From Bacillus sp. ISL-18 (lineage in GTDB: Bacteria; Bacillota; Bacilli; Bacillales; Cytobacillaceae), in NCBI RefSeq assembly GCF_018613415.1, contig NZ_JAGGQG010000011.1, positions 182,880 through 246,879 of the forward strand: a stretch of DNA of 64,000 bases, given 5' to 3'. Both the position numbers and the translations under genes were made by a program. Below are positions 55,446 to 64,000 of this stretch, one piece after another. How positions within the stretch are numbered: the stretch's first letter is position 1; the number at the start of each line of letters is the position of its first letter. The notes below the pieces were generated by a model that ran no database searches, had not been told where the DNA came from, and saw only the letters and a list, made by a program, of their open reading frames with translations.

Positions 55446-56945
55446 GTGAGCTGGGAAATGGATTGGCTGGAGCATAGAGCAAGAATAACCCCTAGTAAGA
55501 AGGCCATTATTGAGGAAGAAAGTATCAAGACTTGGACTTATGCACAACTAAATAATCGTGCATGTGCGGCCGCAAACTGGCTGTATGCCCGGGGAATACG
55601 AAAAGGCGATCGGATCGCCTTGTTATCCCCTAATCATATTAGCTATTTCGACTTATTGTTTGCCTGCGCCAAAATCGGCGCGATTTTGGTACCGTTGAAT
55701 TGGCGTTTATCCCCGCATGAATTAAGGGAAATATTAGCGGATTGTACACCGGTTTTAATTGGGATCCATCAAACTTTCGAAACACTTGGTCCGCAATTAA
55801 TAAGCGATGGTCTAAGCTCCTTTTTAGTAGGAGAATCGAGCTATGAAAAACTAGTCTCTTATTCCATCCATACAGTTTCAACAGCGCCAATATCCGAAAC
55901 AGACCCACTGGCGATGATCTATACGGGCGGAACGACCGGTAAACCAAAAGGTGTCGTGTTAAGTCATCAAGCCATCTTCTGGAATGCTCTTAACACCATT
56001 ATCAGCTGGGGTTTATCCATGGAGGATACAACGATTAACTATTTACCGATGTTTCATACGGGAGGCTTAAATGCTTTAAGCATTCCCATTTTGATGGGTG
56101 GAGGAACCGTTGTTATTGGAGATCATTTTTCTGGGGAGAAAGCCGTCAAATCTCTGCAACAGTATCGATGTACGATTGTCCTCCTCGTCCCAACCATGTA
56201 TCAGACGATGATCCAAACGAGAGAGTTCGAAGAGAGCACATTTCCTGATATGAAAGTCTTTTTATCGGGGGCAGCCCCCTGTCCGCTCCAAATTTATGAA
56301 GCTTTTTACAAAAAAGGTTTAGCCTTTAAAGAAGGGTACGGGCTGACGGAAGCCGGACCGAATAATTTTTATATTAGCCCTGAGGATGCAAAAATGAAGC
56401 GTGGTTCTGTCGGGAAACCGATGTTATTTAATTCAATCAAATTGTTAAAATCGGATGGTTCTGAGACAATGGCTAACGAAGTTGGAGAAATCCTAATTCG
56501 CGGCAAACATTCTTTTTCATGTTATTGGAATCAAGAAACCGCTACCCAAGAAACCATGAAAGAGGGGTGGATTCATACCGGTGATTTAGCCAAACAGGAT
56601 GAGGATGGTTATTTTTATATTGTCGGACGGAAAAAGGATATGATCATTACTGGAGGAGAAAATGTGTATCCACTCGAAATAGAACAGTGGCTTACTGCAC
56701 ATCCTGCGATTAATGAAGCAGCTATCATTGGACTGCCTGATGACAAATGGGGTGAGATTGTTACAGCCTTCATTTCTTTACTAAAACCTTTTACATTAGA
56801 AGACGAAGAATTAAAAAATTATTGTGAGCCGAAATTGGGCCGTTATAAGATTCCTAAACAATTTATTCGTTTAGAGGAACTGCCTAAAACCCACGTTGGC
56901 AAAATCGATAAGAAGAAATTAAAAGAAATAGGAATGAAAGGATAA
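55446..56945 (+). CDS. AMP-dependent acyl-CoA ligase
   Basis: A 499-residue ANL-family ligase. The P-loop is YTGGTTGKPKGVVLSH near residue 159, the adenine motif EGYGLTEAGPNN near 298, the hinge GRKKDMIITGGENVYPLEIE near 397 and the catalytic Lys in PKTHVGKIDKKKL near 485. It activates an unidentified carboxylic acid to its CoA thioester; similarity to OSB-CoA or fatty-acyl ligases is general only. The GTG start lies after AAGGAG. It shares the TGTAAC promoter with the importer operon. Confidence 0.9.
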   Translation: MSWEMDWLEHRARITPSKKAIIEEESIKTWTYAQLNNRACAAANWLYARGIRKGDRIALLSPNHISYFDLLFACAKIGAILVPLNWRLSPHELREILADCTPVLIGIHQTFETLGPQLISDGLSSFLVGESSYEKLVSYSIHTVSTAPISETDPLAMIYTGGTTGKPKGVVLSHQAIFWNALNTIISWGLSMEDTTINYLPMFHTGGLNALSIPILMGGGTVVIGDHFSGEKAVKSLQQYRCTIVLLVPTMYQTMIQTREFEESTFPDMKVFLSGAAPCPLQIYEAFYKKGLAFKEGYGLTEAGPNNFYISPEDAKMKRGSVGKPMLFNSIKLLKSDGSETMANEVGEILIRGKHSFSCYWNQETATQETMKEGWIHTGDLAKQDEDGYFYIVGRKKDMIITGGENVYPLEIEQWLTAHPAINEAAIIGLPDDKWGEIVTAFISLLKPFTLEDEELKNYCEPKLGRYKIPKQFIRLEELPKTHVGKIDKKKLKEIGMKG

Positions 56946-56948
56946 AAG

Positions 56949-56983
56949 GGGAGAACAAATTCGTTCTCCCTTGCTTTATTTTT
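56949..56983 (+). terminator. Terminator after the acyl-CoA ligase
   Basis: GGGAGAAC (56949-56956) and GTTCTCCC (56963-56970), loop AAATTC, followed by an imperfect T-rich tract. Confidence 0.75.
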
Positions 56984-57007
56984 GTAGTAGATGCAAATGT
57001 ATCAAGC

Positions 57008-57892
57008 CTAAATTAATTCAGCTGCAGTTTCAATAAATAATTTAGAAACAATCGATTGGGTTTTGTTAATGTTATAAACAAGGTAAAAATATCGTTCGTC
57101 GTCAAAATTCTGGATGTTATACATCTTTAGCATATTATGGCGGGAATATTCCCGCGCCGCTACTTCTGAAATGATGGAGATACCGACATTTTCAATCACT
57201 AGCTGGATTAAGCTCTGCCCGTCTTCAATATAGGAAACGATATTTAACTCGTCCTTGGTAATTTTATTTTTTTTCAAAAATCTTTCTAATAAAGCATTCG
57301 TTCCTGAATCCGAGTTCCGCATGATAAACGGGTATGGTAAGATTTCTTTTATGTTTACTGGTTCCGTTAAGCTTATTTCGTTAGAGGCAGCGAGAACGAG
57401 TTTTTCCTTTAATAAGGGAATATAGCGCAACTTATCATTTTCAAATTTCTGACCTAGCACCCCCATGTCTACTGAACCATTTAGAACCTTTTCGGCAACA
57501 TGTTTTGAGGAAGACTGGTTGATATGAAAGATAACCTCAGGGTATTGCTCTCTAAATTGTTTAATCATCCTTGGAACCATAAACTGCCCTGGAACCGAAC
57601 TTGCTGCGATTCGAATCATTCCTCGAAGTGTGGTCATACCTTCCTTTAAATCAAGTAATGCCTGATCTTTAATAAGTAAAAGCTGGAGGGCCCAATGATA
57701 CAATCGTTCCCCGTGTGGTGTAAGGATACTTTCCCGTCCTACTCGGTCGAATAATCTCACTCCCAGCATTTTCTCGAGTCCTTGTATATGGGAACTGACC
57801 GTTGATTGACTTAAGAAGATATCCTCCGCAGCTTTTGAAAAACTTTTATGCTCAACAACCTTTGTAAATACATAGAGTTGGTGCAAGTCCAT
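57008..57892 (-). CDS. LysR family transcriptional regulator
   Basis: A 294-residue LysR protein: winged helix at 1-60 (FTKVVEHKSFSKAAEDIFLS then QSTVSSHIQGLEKMLGVRLF) and a two-lobe effector domain from about 90. The N-terminus resembles the CysL group, but no sulfur gene is adjacent. AAGGAGAAG precedes the ATG. Upstream, GATAA (57943-57947) and TTATC (57956-57960) form a possible T-N11-A autoregulatory site. It is convergent with the ligase; whether it takes part in that pathway is open. Confidence 0.88.
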   Translation of the reverse strand: MDLHQLYVFTKVVEHKSFSKAAEDIFLSQSTVSSHIQGLEKMLGVRLFDRVGRESILTPHGERLYHWALQLLLIKDQALLDLKEGMTTLRGMIRIAASSVPGQFMVPRMIKQFREQYPEVIFHINQSSSKHVAEKVLNGSVDMGVLGQKFENDKLRYIPLLKEKLVLAASNEISLTEPVNIKEILPYPFIMRNSDSGTNALLERFLKKNKITKDELNIVSYIEDGQSLIQLVIENVGISIISEVAAREYSRHNMLKMYNIQNFDDERYFYLVYNINKTQSIVSKLFIETAAELI

Positions 57893-58000
57893 TACATCTT
57901 CTCCTTAATCGATAGAATAGATGGCTGATAATAGATGATTTAGATAATTAATAGCTTATCATATATACACAATTAAGAGTAAATCTGGTCTTATTATTTT

Positions 58001-58194
58001 GGCTGTGTTAATCTTGAATGTTGATTTTGATTTCCGCTCCAGGCGGCTTCGCTTTCCGAGGGCGTGCAGGGGAGCCTCCTCGGCGCACTTGCGCCTGTGG
58101 GGTCTCCCCTGCCCCGTACTCCCGCAGGAGTCTTCGCCGCCTTCCGCTCCAATCAACATGCTTAAAATCAACAATAATAACCTTTAACACAGCC
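58001..58194. repeat. 194-bp GC-rich palindromic intergenic element
   Basis: Bounded by GGCTGTGTTAA (58001-58011) and its reverse complement TTAACACAGCC (58184-58194). The core is far richer in G+C than its surroundings and folds in nested stems: GCAGGGGAG (58066-58074) with CTCCCCTGC (58104-58112), GGCGCA with TGCGCC (58082-58095), and a CTCC/GGAG hairpin near 58125. Frames on both strands here are by-products of the palindrome. It resembles a class of structured repeats seen between genes in Bacillaceae genomes. Confidence 0.75.
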
Positions 58195-58245
58195 ATTAGT
58201 TTAAAGTGTAAAAAAAGAAGCGATGGTTGAACATCACTTCTTACG

Positions 58246-58818
58246 TTAATTTAGAATTGGTATTTTGTTTGTTAGAGACAGATCAAGGATTGACGGCCAC
58301 TTTCCATAACCAGATGCTGGATTAATATGACCAGCATTGGGTATCACGACCGAAGGATGATCTAGATTTAAATAAATTTTGGTATCCTCAATATTGCAAT
58401 AGGGATCATTATTGGAATGGACAAACAAGATCTCCTCTGCTGTTCTAGACAAATGGTTACTGTTTAATGGTACTGGAAAAAAGGTTTCTGCTTCCGTAAG
58501 TGTGATCGCTGGAGATGGCGGCGCAACGAGAATGACACGCTTAGCTAACTTTTTGTCCTGAGTTGCTGCATAATGAAGCCATAGGAGACAGCCTAAACTA
58601 TGAGTGATAACGGTAAGTTCTGAATCGGCCGGAACTTTTTGAATAGCGAGATGTAATTCCTCTAACCAGACGTTTAGATTTGGTGAATCAAAAGTTGAAA
58701 AGGTGGGATAACTCACTTGATAATTTTTGTTCGTTAAAGTATCTGCCAGCCAGGTTTGCCAATGGTCATGGCCGCTTCCGCCTAACCCATGAATAATAAG
58801 AAACTGTTGTTGGTTCAT
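58246..58818 (-). CDS. RBBP9/YdeN family alpha/beta hydrolase
   Basis: A 190-residue small serine hydrolase with IIHGLGGSGHDHWQTWL at residues 8-24, nucleophile Ser in VITHSLGCLLWLHY near 73, Asp in SNNDPYC near 136 and His in NAGHINPASGYGKWP near 160. This is the complete signature of the RBBP9/YdeN group. The substrate is unknown. AGGAGGGATTG precedes the ATG on the minus strand. Single gene next to the palindromic element. Confidence 0.9.
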   Translation of the reverse strand: MNQQQFLIIHGLGGSGHDHWQTWLADTLTNKNYQVSYPTFSTFDSPNLNVWLEELHLAIQKVPADSELTVITHSLGCLLWLHYAATQDKKLAKRVILVAPPSPAITLTEAETFFPVPLNSNHLSRTAEEILFVHSNNDPYCNIEDTKIYLNLDHPSVVIPNAGHINPASGYGKWPSILDLSLTNKIPILN

Positions 58819-59002
58819 CCAATCCCTCCTGTGGATTTAATATACATTATTCCGATTGATTAAGTTGGTATTATGGATAATTATAAAGTTTTTAAAAAGA
58901 AATGGCAACAGCTTTTGTTACAAATAGAGAATGTATAATTGCATTTAACACGATAAACACTCATTATTAGTGAATAGGTAAATTAGAAAGTAGGGGTATT
59001 TT

Positions 59003-60415
59003 TTGTCAGATTTCTTATCGTTAGGTATATCGAATGAACTTGCCGAGCATTTGCGGACTTATGGTGTCGCCGTCCCAACACCGATACAACAACAAGCTAT
59101 TCCATTTGTAATGAAGGGGGACGATGTGATTGCTCAAGCTCAAACCGGAACAGGTAAAACTTTTGCTTTTATCTTACCCATTATTGAAAAAATAGATCGA
59201 AATGCTGCCCATATTCAAGCGCTAATCGTCGCTCCAACAAGGGAGCTGGCCTTACAAATAACGGAAGAAATTGAAAAAATGATTACAGATATTCAAGGTT
59301 TAGCTGTTTTAGCAGTCTACGGAGGTCAAGATGTAGACAAACAGTTGAAAAAGTTAAAAAGGAATCCACAAATTGTAGTAGGAACACCTGGACGTCTGTT
59401 AGATCATATTCGTAGAGAGACAGTACGGCTGGGTGAAACAGATTTCCTTGTATTAGATGAAGCAGACCAGATGCTCCATATTGGTTTTCTTAACGAGGTA
59501 GAGGAAATAATAAGGGAAACACCTGCTACAAGACAAACTATGTTATTCTCAGCTACCATGCCGCCGGAAATTAGAAAATTAGCAGCAAAACATATGCGTA
59601 ATCCTGAATATATTCAGATTGAAAAAACACAGGGACCCGCAGTTAGTGTGAAACAACTGGGGATCCATACGACCGACAGGGCAAAACAGGGAGCTCTCAT
59701 TTCTTCAATTGAGACCTATCGCCCGTTTTTAGCCGTTATTTTTTGCCGGACAAAACGAAGGGTTAGTAAATTATATGATGCTCTGAAAGCCCATGGCTTT
59801 TCATGTGATGAGTTACATGGTGACTTGTCTCAAGCTAAACGGGAAAGAGTCATGAAACGCTTTAGGGATGCCGAAATCCAATTACTGGTCGCAACCGATG
59901 TCGCGGCAAGAGGTCTTGATGTCGAGGGAATCACCCATGTCTTTAACTATGATATCCCGCAAGATGCAGAAAGCTATGTCCATCGGATCGGGCGGACAGG
60001 AAGGGCAGGGATGACCGGACTGGCAGTAACATTCTATTCTTCGGATGACCGGTCTGCGCTTGAGCAAATTGAAAAGGAACTTTCGATTACCATCCCAAAA
60101 CAAAGCGATGGGAATTCAACAAATGAAAAAAGTAGATCTAAAGAGGACACGTCAGAAAGACGGCACACTCGTCCAGCTAAAACACATGGTCATGGAAGAG
60201 AAACGCAGAAGAAATTTCGAAAAGACGGTAATAGGGATAAAAACGGAAATGACAGAAGGTCTGAAGGATCAAACAGAAGTGCTCAAAAAGAGGGCACGAA
60301 AAGATCTAGTGTGATGAAGGATAGTAGAGGGAAACGGACAAATTTTTCAGCTTCGAGCAAGCCTGATAGAGGAAGCGGAAAACCAACAACAGCTAGAAGC
60401 AGCAGGAAACGTTAA
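59003..60415 (+). CDS. DEAD-box ATP-dependent RNA helicase
   Basis: A 470-residue helicase with all core motifs: Q-motif [18 protein letters not shown] near 47, [18 protein letters not shown] near 150, [14 protein letters not shown] near 295 and [10 protein letters not shown] near 326. Residues 370-470 form a basic, low-complexity tail rich in Arg, Lys, Ser and Gly that probably binds RNA, as in CshA-type Bacillus helicases. TTG start with TAGGGG upstream. Roles in mRNA decay and ribosome assembly at low temperature are typical of the family. Confidence 0.92.
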   Translation: MSDFLSLGISNELAEHLRTYGVAVPTPIQQQAIPFVMKGDDVIAQAQTGTGKTFAFILPIIEKIDRNAAHIQALIVAPTRELALQITEEIEKMITDIQGLAVLAVYGGQDVDKQLKKLKRNPQIVVGTPGRLLDHIRRETVRLGETDFLVLDEADQMLHIGFLNEVEEIIRETPATRQTMLFSATMPPEIRKLAAKHMRNPEYIQIEKTQGPAVSVKQLGIHTTDRAKQGALISSIETYRPFLAVIFCRTKRRVSKLYDALKAHGFSCDELHGDLSQAKRERVMKRFRDAEIQLLVATDVAARGLDVEGITHVFNYDIPQDAESYVHRIGRTGRAGMTGLAVTFYSSDDRSALEQIEKELSITIPKQSDGNSTNEKSRSKEDTSERRHTRPAKTHGHGRETQKKFRKDGNRDKNGNDRRSEGSNRSAQKEGTKRSSVMKDSRGKRTNFSASSKPDRGSGKPTTARSSRKR

Positions 60416-60449
60416 AAAAAGGGACTGATTCATTGATCAGTCCCTTTTT
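60416..60449. terminator. Bidirectional terminator between helicase and actP
   Basis: AAAAAGGGACTGAT (60416-60429) and ATCAGTCCCTTTTT (60436-60449), a perfect 14-bp stem, serving both convergent genes. Confidence 0.92.
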
Positions 60450-60457
60450 GACTTTCC

Positions 60458-61990
60458 TCAAATACCAATTCCCGTATTGGATTTCACAAGTACTTCCTCA
60501 AACTTTTTCACATCTGATTTTTGACTTGAGAAGATCGTTCCTAAATACCCGGCAATAAATCCGAGTGGTATCGAAACAATCCCTGGTGTAGTGTATGGGA
60601 AAATAGGATTGCCAACAAAAATAGCTTTTCCGACTTCAGGGCTGAAAACATTTGGACTGATTAAAACTAACCCTACTGCTGAGATGAGACCTACTACCAT
60701 GGCCCAAATCGCGCCAGTGGTATTAAATCGTTTCCAATAAATCGTGTAAATAATAACCGGCAAGTTTGCACTTGCAGCAACGGCGAATGCAAGTGAAACA
60801 AGGAAGGCTACATTAAGGGTTTGTGCGCCTAGAGCGAGAATGATAGAGATGATAGAAACACCTATTGCAGCCCAGCGTGCCATACTGACTTGCTGCTTTT
60901 CAGTGGCTTTCCCTTTACGTAAAATTTCATTGTAAAAATCATGGGCGAATGCAGATGCTGCTGTTAAGACAAGTCCTGCTACAACCGCTAAGATTGTTGC
61001 GAACGCTACAGCTGAAATAAAAGCAAACATCATATCTCCACCAACGGCTTTTGCTAAAAGCGGAGCGGCCATATTCCCAGCCGGATTTGCCGCAACAATT
61101 TGAGAATTCCCAACAAAGGCTGCTGCACCAAAACCGAGGAAGATCGTCATTACATAAAAGATTCCAATAATCCACGTTGCATACACGACCGAAGAACGGG
61201 CAGTTTTCGCATCTTTAACGGTAAAGAAACGGACGAGAATATGTGGGAGACCGGCTGTGCCAAGTACTAACCCCATATTGAGAGAGATTGTATCAAGCCC
61301 GATTTTGTACTTAACACCAGGATTTAAAAACGATTCTTTTAAAGGTGTAGCCGTTTTCATTTGATTAAACATATCCATGATACTCCAATTAAACTTCGCT
61401 AAAACAATAATAGAGATTAAGAAGGTACCGCCCATTAATAGAATGGCCTTAATGATTTGGACCCAGCTCGTTGCATGCATACCGCCAAAAATAACATAAA
61501 CAGTCATTAAGACCCCAACAATTAAAACGGAAGTAGTATAGTCTAAGCCTAATAATAATTTAATAAGGGCACCTGCTCCGACAAGCTGGGCTATCATATA
61601 AAAGATAGAAATGGCAATGGTATTCATAGCGGCAAATCCGCGTATCCTTTTGGCATCAAAGCGGGCTGCAATCATATCTGCAAAAGTATATTTTCCGAGG
61701 TTCCTTAGCGGCTCAGCTACCAAATAAAGAACCACCAAATAGGCTACAAGGAAACCGATGCTATAAAAAAACCCGTCGAACCCAGTTAATGCAACTGCTC
61801 CGGCAATTCCAAGGAATGATGCAGCTGACATATAATCACCTGCTATGGCCATTCCATTTTGCCACCCTGTTAGTCCTCCCCCTGCTGTATAAAATTCACT
61901 AGCATTTTTGGTTTTCTTAGAAGCATAGTAGGTAATAATCAATGTCACGAAAACAATACCAAGAAACATTAGAAAGGCAGGAGTATTCAT
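60458..61990 (-). CDS. actP: Cation/acetate symporter ActP
   Basis: A 510-residue sodium:solute symporter with about 13 membrane segments. Residues 30-60 read SEFYTAGGGLTGWQNGMAIAGDYMSAASFLG, the ActP/YwcA signature. It imports acetate and other short carboxylates with a cation. The start codon overlaps the end of the upstream DUF485 gene by 4 bp (ATGA), the standard arrangement of this pair. Confidence 0.93.
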   Translation of the reverse strand: MNTPAFLMFLGIVFVTLIITYYASKKTKNASEFYTAGGGLTGWQNGMAIAGDYMSAASFLGIAGAVALTGFDGFFYSIGFLVAYLVVLYLVAEPLRNLGKYTFADMIAARFDAKRIRGFAAMNTIAISIFYMIAQLVGAGALIKLLLGLDYTTSVLIVGVLMTVYVIFGGMHATSWVQIIKAILLMGGTFLISIIVLAKFNWSIMDMFNQMKTATPLKESFLNPGVKYKIGLDTISLNMGLVLGTAGLPHILVRFFTVKDAKTARSSVVYATWIIGIFYVMTIFLGFGAAAFVGNSQIVAANPAGNMAAPLLAKAVGGDMMFAFISAVAFATILAVVAGLVLTAASAFAHDFYNEILRKGKATEKQQVSMARWAAIGVSIISIILALGAQTLNVAFLVSLAFAVAASANLPVIIYTIYWKRFNTTGAIWAMVVGLISAVGLVLISPNVFSPEVGKAIFVGNPIFPYTTPGIVSIPLGFIAGYLGTIFSSQKSDVKKFEEVLVKSNTGIGI

Positions 61991-62316
61991 CCGTTCTTTC
62001 CTCCTTCATGGATCACTTTTTCTGCTAATTTGTCGAATTTAGCTGCTTTCTTGGAGTAAAGCATACATAATCCCCATGTCATTACAAATTGAAGGAAAGC
62101 AAATACCCATGCCCAAGTAATACTGCCAATAAAGTTATGATTTAAGATGGTTGAATAGGAAGTTAGAATAGGAAGTGCAAAATAAAAGCAAAAGAAGAAA
62201 ATCGTGATGGGAATGATAAACTTTTTCTTTTCGGAGAGTAATTTTTGAAATGCGGCTGAGTGAAAAATTGTAGTGTAATCGCTTTCAGAATTTTTGTTTG
62301 TTTTTTGTGCCTCCAA
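61987..62316 (-). CDS. DUF485 membrane protein, ActP partner
   Basis: A 109-residue protein with two membrane helices (IPITIFFFCFYFALPIL and a second near 75-95), N-terminal FHSAAFQKLLSEKKKFIIP and C-terminal YSKKAAKFDKLAEKVI, the DUF485/YwcB pattern. It accompanies ActP and its exact role is not established. TTG 62316 is chosen because AAAGGGGG is 7 nt upstream; a longer frame to ATG 62343 would place that site inside the coding region. Confidence 0.88.
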   Translation of the reverse strand: MEAQKTNKNSESDYTTIFHSAAFQKLLSEKKKFIIPITIFFFCFYFALPILTSYSTILNHNFIGSITWAWVFAFLQFVMTWGLCMLYSKKAAKFDKLAEKVIHEGGKNG

Positions 62317-62456
62317 CGGGAAGCCCCCTTTCATATAAAACATGCAAGTAATTAAGGGTAATCTCTATCGATCAAATGTTCCTCTCTCAATAATGACTTT
62401 TCTGAAAATTATAATTTAAAAATAGTTATTTTTTACCATTTTTAAATGAGATAAAC

Positions 62457-62486
62457 AAAAAAAACCTTTGCATTTGCAAAGGTTTT
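62457..62486 (-). terminator. Terminator of the tRNA-Ala transcript
   Basis: Read on the minus strand, AAAACCTTTGC and GCAAAGGTTTT (62461-62471 with 62476-62486) form an 11-bp stem followed by eight T residues, starting 5 nt after the tRNA. Confidence 0.88.
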
Positions 62487-62490
62487 AAGA

Positions 62491-62563
<73 letters not shown>

Positions 62564-62640
62564 GTTTATGTGGTACAAGACAAATTATATCTGTATGATA
62601 TTAATCTTGCAAGAGGAAATTTTATAAATAAGTGATTTTT

Positions 62641-63336
62641 TTAACTTATGCTTTCAATTTCCACCTTTTGCACCCCATCTAATTCAGACACCACAGCATA
62701 AACATCAGTTGTCTTTTCTCGATAATCTACTGCCATTAAAATTTGTACTAAATGGTCTCCGTTATCTAAATCTTTAATTCGCAGCCTGCGGATAATATAC
62801 TTTCTATTCATTAAAAAGGTAATGGCTGTTTCTATTTGCGTTTGGTCCCTTATAAATAGTTGGAGATTGATTTCCTTTTCCCGTAATTGTTTTGGACCAA
62901 ATAGTTTCATTAAAAAAGGTACTAATTCAACACTTATAATTAATAGAGCTACACCAACAGAAGCTTCAAGGTAAAAGCCCGCTCCTACTGCAATCCCAAT
63001 ACCTGCCGCTCCCCAAATCATAGCAGCTGTAGTTAAACCTGAGATACTGTCGTTTCCTCTTCTTAATATAACTCCTGCACCTAAAAAACCAATTCCTGAA
63101 ACGATTTGTGCTGCCAGTCTTAGTGGATCCATGGTAATTCTCACGTCATTTGTGTTTGGAAACATATACGCAGATTGAATGGATACGATTGTTAACAAGC
63201 AGCTTACAACAGAAATAACAAGACTTGTTTTCAGACCTACAGGTTTACGTTTAAGTTCCCGTTCAAGGCCAATTATAAGTCCGAATACTGCTGAAATTCC
63301 CAGTTTTATCAATATATCAACGTCTGTAGTACTCAT
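62641..63336 (-). CDS. MgtC/SapB family membrane protein
   Basis: A 231-residue protein with five hydrophobic segments, the MgtC signature GLIIGLERELKRKPVGLKTS at residues 19-38 and GIGFLGAGVIL near 82. The C-terminal 70 residues form a soluble ACT-like domain. The family is linked to Mg2+ limitation, acid and membrane potential stress. No M-box-like leader is recognisable upstream. Confidence 0.9.
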   Translation of the reverse strand: MSTTDVDILIKLGISAVFGLIIGLERELKRKPVGLKTSLVISVVSCLLTIVSIQSAYMFPNTNDVRITMDPLRLAAQIVSGIGFLGAGVILRRGNDSISGLTTAAMIWGAAGIGIAVGAGFYLEASVGVALLIISVELVPFLMKLFGPKQLREKEINLQLFIRDQTQIETAITFLMNRKYIIRRLRIKDLDNGDHLVQILMAVDYREKTTDVYAVVSELDGVQKVEIESIS

Positions 63337-63561
63337 CTCATCACTTCCGATACTAAAGTTGTTTGGTGTAGTACTTAATATGATTCTAAACTATTTGTAC
63401 GAATAAAGGGAAGAACAGAAAGTCAATTGTTTTCATTTTTGATTTGATAATTAAAATTTAAAAAGTTTTAAAATTATATTGCAATCATTTATTTATCATG
63501 ATATATTAAATCTCGTCCTCAGCGAGAAGGTTCGCAACTAAAAATTAATTCAAAAAAGTTG

Positions 63562-63591
63562 TTGACATCGAGTTGGAAGATATGATACATT
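63562..63591 (+). promoter_or_regulatory. Sigma-A promoter of the rRNA operon
   Basis: Perfect -35 TTGACA (63562-63567) and -10 TACATT (63586-63591) with an 18-bp spacer; the alternative ATACAT gives 17. It is about 140 bp before mature 16S, as in Bacillus rrn operons. Confidence 0.8.
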
Positions 63592-63632
63592 ATGAGAGTC
63601 GCTTTTGAGCGATACAAAAAATGCAAGTCGAT

Positions 63633-63648
63633 TGTTCTTTGAAAACTA
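63633..63648 (+). promoter_or_regulatory. rRNA leader boxA-like antitermination element
   Basis: TGTTCTTTGAAAACTA is the conserved leader element of Bacillus rRNA operons, placed between promoter and 16S. Confidence 0.75.
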
Positions 63649-63727
63649 AACAAACAAAAACGTCAACAAACAATAATTTTAGTTTTTTTATGAAACTAAG
63701 CCAACGTAACAAAATGAGCTAATCAAC

Positions 63728-64000
63728 TTTCATGGAGAGTTTGATCCTGGCTCAGGACGAACGCTGGCGGCGTGCCTAATACATGCAAGTCGAGCGAATC
63801 AATAGGAGCTTGCTCCTGTTGGTTAGCGGCGGACGGGTGAGTAACACGTGGGCAACCTGCCTGTAAGACTGGGATAACACCGGGAAACCGGTGCTAATAC
63901 CGGATAATCCTTTTCCTCTCATGAGGAAAAGCTGAAAGTCGGTTTCGGCTGACACTTACAGATGGGCCCGCGGCGCATTAGCTAGTTGGTGAGGTAACGG
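63728..64000 (+). rRNA. 16S ribosomal RNA, 5' part
   Basis: GAGAGTTTGATCCTGGCTCA begins at about 63736, followed by the universal CGAACGCTGGCGGCGTGCC and the Bacillus-type variable regions (GGAGCTTGCTCC hairpin, GGGATAACACCGGGAAACCG). The mature 5' end is placed near 63728 by analogy with B. subtilis. The gene runs off the right edge. Confidence 0.96.

Larger units (their letters stand above)
63337..63727 (+). promoter_or_regulatory. Intergenic region with rRNA operon promoter and leader
   Basis: A 390-bp gap between the divergent MgtC-like gene and 16S rRNA. It carries the rrn promoter (63562-63591), a small hairpin around TCGCTTTTGAGCGA near 63600, and a boxA-like leader (63633-63648). The first 200 bp are AT-rich with no recognisable gene. 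Confidence 0.8.

Noticed and set aside
58008..58230. Overlapping reading frames of 60-70 codons on both strands
   Set aside because: They all lie in the GC-rich palindromic element, which lacks stops on both strands because of composition; none has a ribosome binding site.
63337..63560. Mg2+-sensing (M-box) leader for the MgtC-like gene
   Set aside because: The upstream region is AT-rich and lacks the conserved M-box helices; most of it belongs to the divergent rRNA promoter region.

Overview
The window comes from a low-GC, endospore-forming Bacillaceae chromosome, most likely Neobacillus or a close relative. The evidence is a 16S rRNA 5' end of Bacillus type at the right edge, a YjcZ-type sporulation peptide, a LysM/SleB-like cortex-lytic-type hydrolase, Bacillus-like AAGGAGG ribosome binding sites with many TTG/GTG starts, and SigL (sigma-54) promoters. 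Nothing resembling a prophage, IS element or CRISPR array was seen.

Region 1 (1-19974) is an arabinan/hemicellulose utilisation island. It has two tandem GH43 genes (the first cut by the window edge), a secreted multidomain GH43 arabinanase, an intracellular AbnB-type arabinanase whose catalytic residues D27/D147/E201 can be counted out, an AraC regulator, a lipoprotein plus two-permease sugar ABC importer, a GH127/GH146-type beta-L-arabinofuranosidase, a GH31 glycosidase and a YesL-type membrane protein. A LacI-family regulator next to YesL is broken: it has a stop at codon 2 and is truncated. Cre-like sites precede the arabinanase and importer genes. A MATE exporter, an aldo/keto reductase, a UlaG-like hydrolase and an ArsR-type regulator sit inside the island.

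Region 2 (20112-25138) is housekeeping: BdbD/BdbC disulfide exchange, YjcZ, an AbrB-type regulator, an AarF/UbiB kinase-like protein, Dps and a LysM cell-wall hydrolase.

Region 3 (25210-37307) is a SigL regulon for putrescine/GABA catabolism: an APC permease, glutamate dehydrogenase with two small proteins, a PAS/AAA+ sigma-54 activator, and an operon of aldehyde dehydrogenase, putrescine aminotransferase (PatA), GabT and GabD. The three transcription units share a -24/-12 promoter, and each has a tandem pair of 18-bp sites about 70 bp upstream of it. A CoA-transferase remnant and a 21-bp tandem repeat follow.

Region 4 (37700-44130) holds a HAD hydrolase, hom and thrB without thrC between them, a GGDEF-EAL protein and a small zinc-ribbon protein.

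Region 5 (44288-56945) is the least explained part and the best candidate for an undescribed system. It comprises an SDR, a 1091-residue regulator (STAND ATPase, helical repeats, winged helix and BTAD), a complete branched-chain-amino-acid-type ABC importer, a small protein, a divergent KAS III-like enzyme, an alpha/beta hydrolase and an acyl-CoA ligase. The importer operon and the ligase share an 11-bp-phased TGTAAC direct repeat exactly 9 nt before the -10 box, as expected for SARP/BTAD activators. I infer import, activation and processing of an unknown carboxylate.

Region 6 (57008-64000) contains a LysR regulator, a 194-bp GC-rich palindromic intergenic element, an RBBP9-like hydrolase, a DEAD-box helicase, a DUF485-ActP acetate symporter pair, tRNA-Ala(GGC), an MgtC-like protein, and the promoter, leader and 5' part of an rRNA operon.
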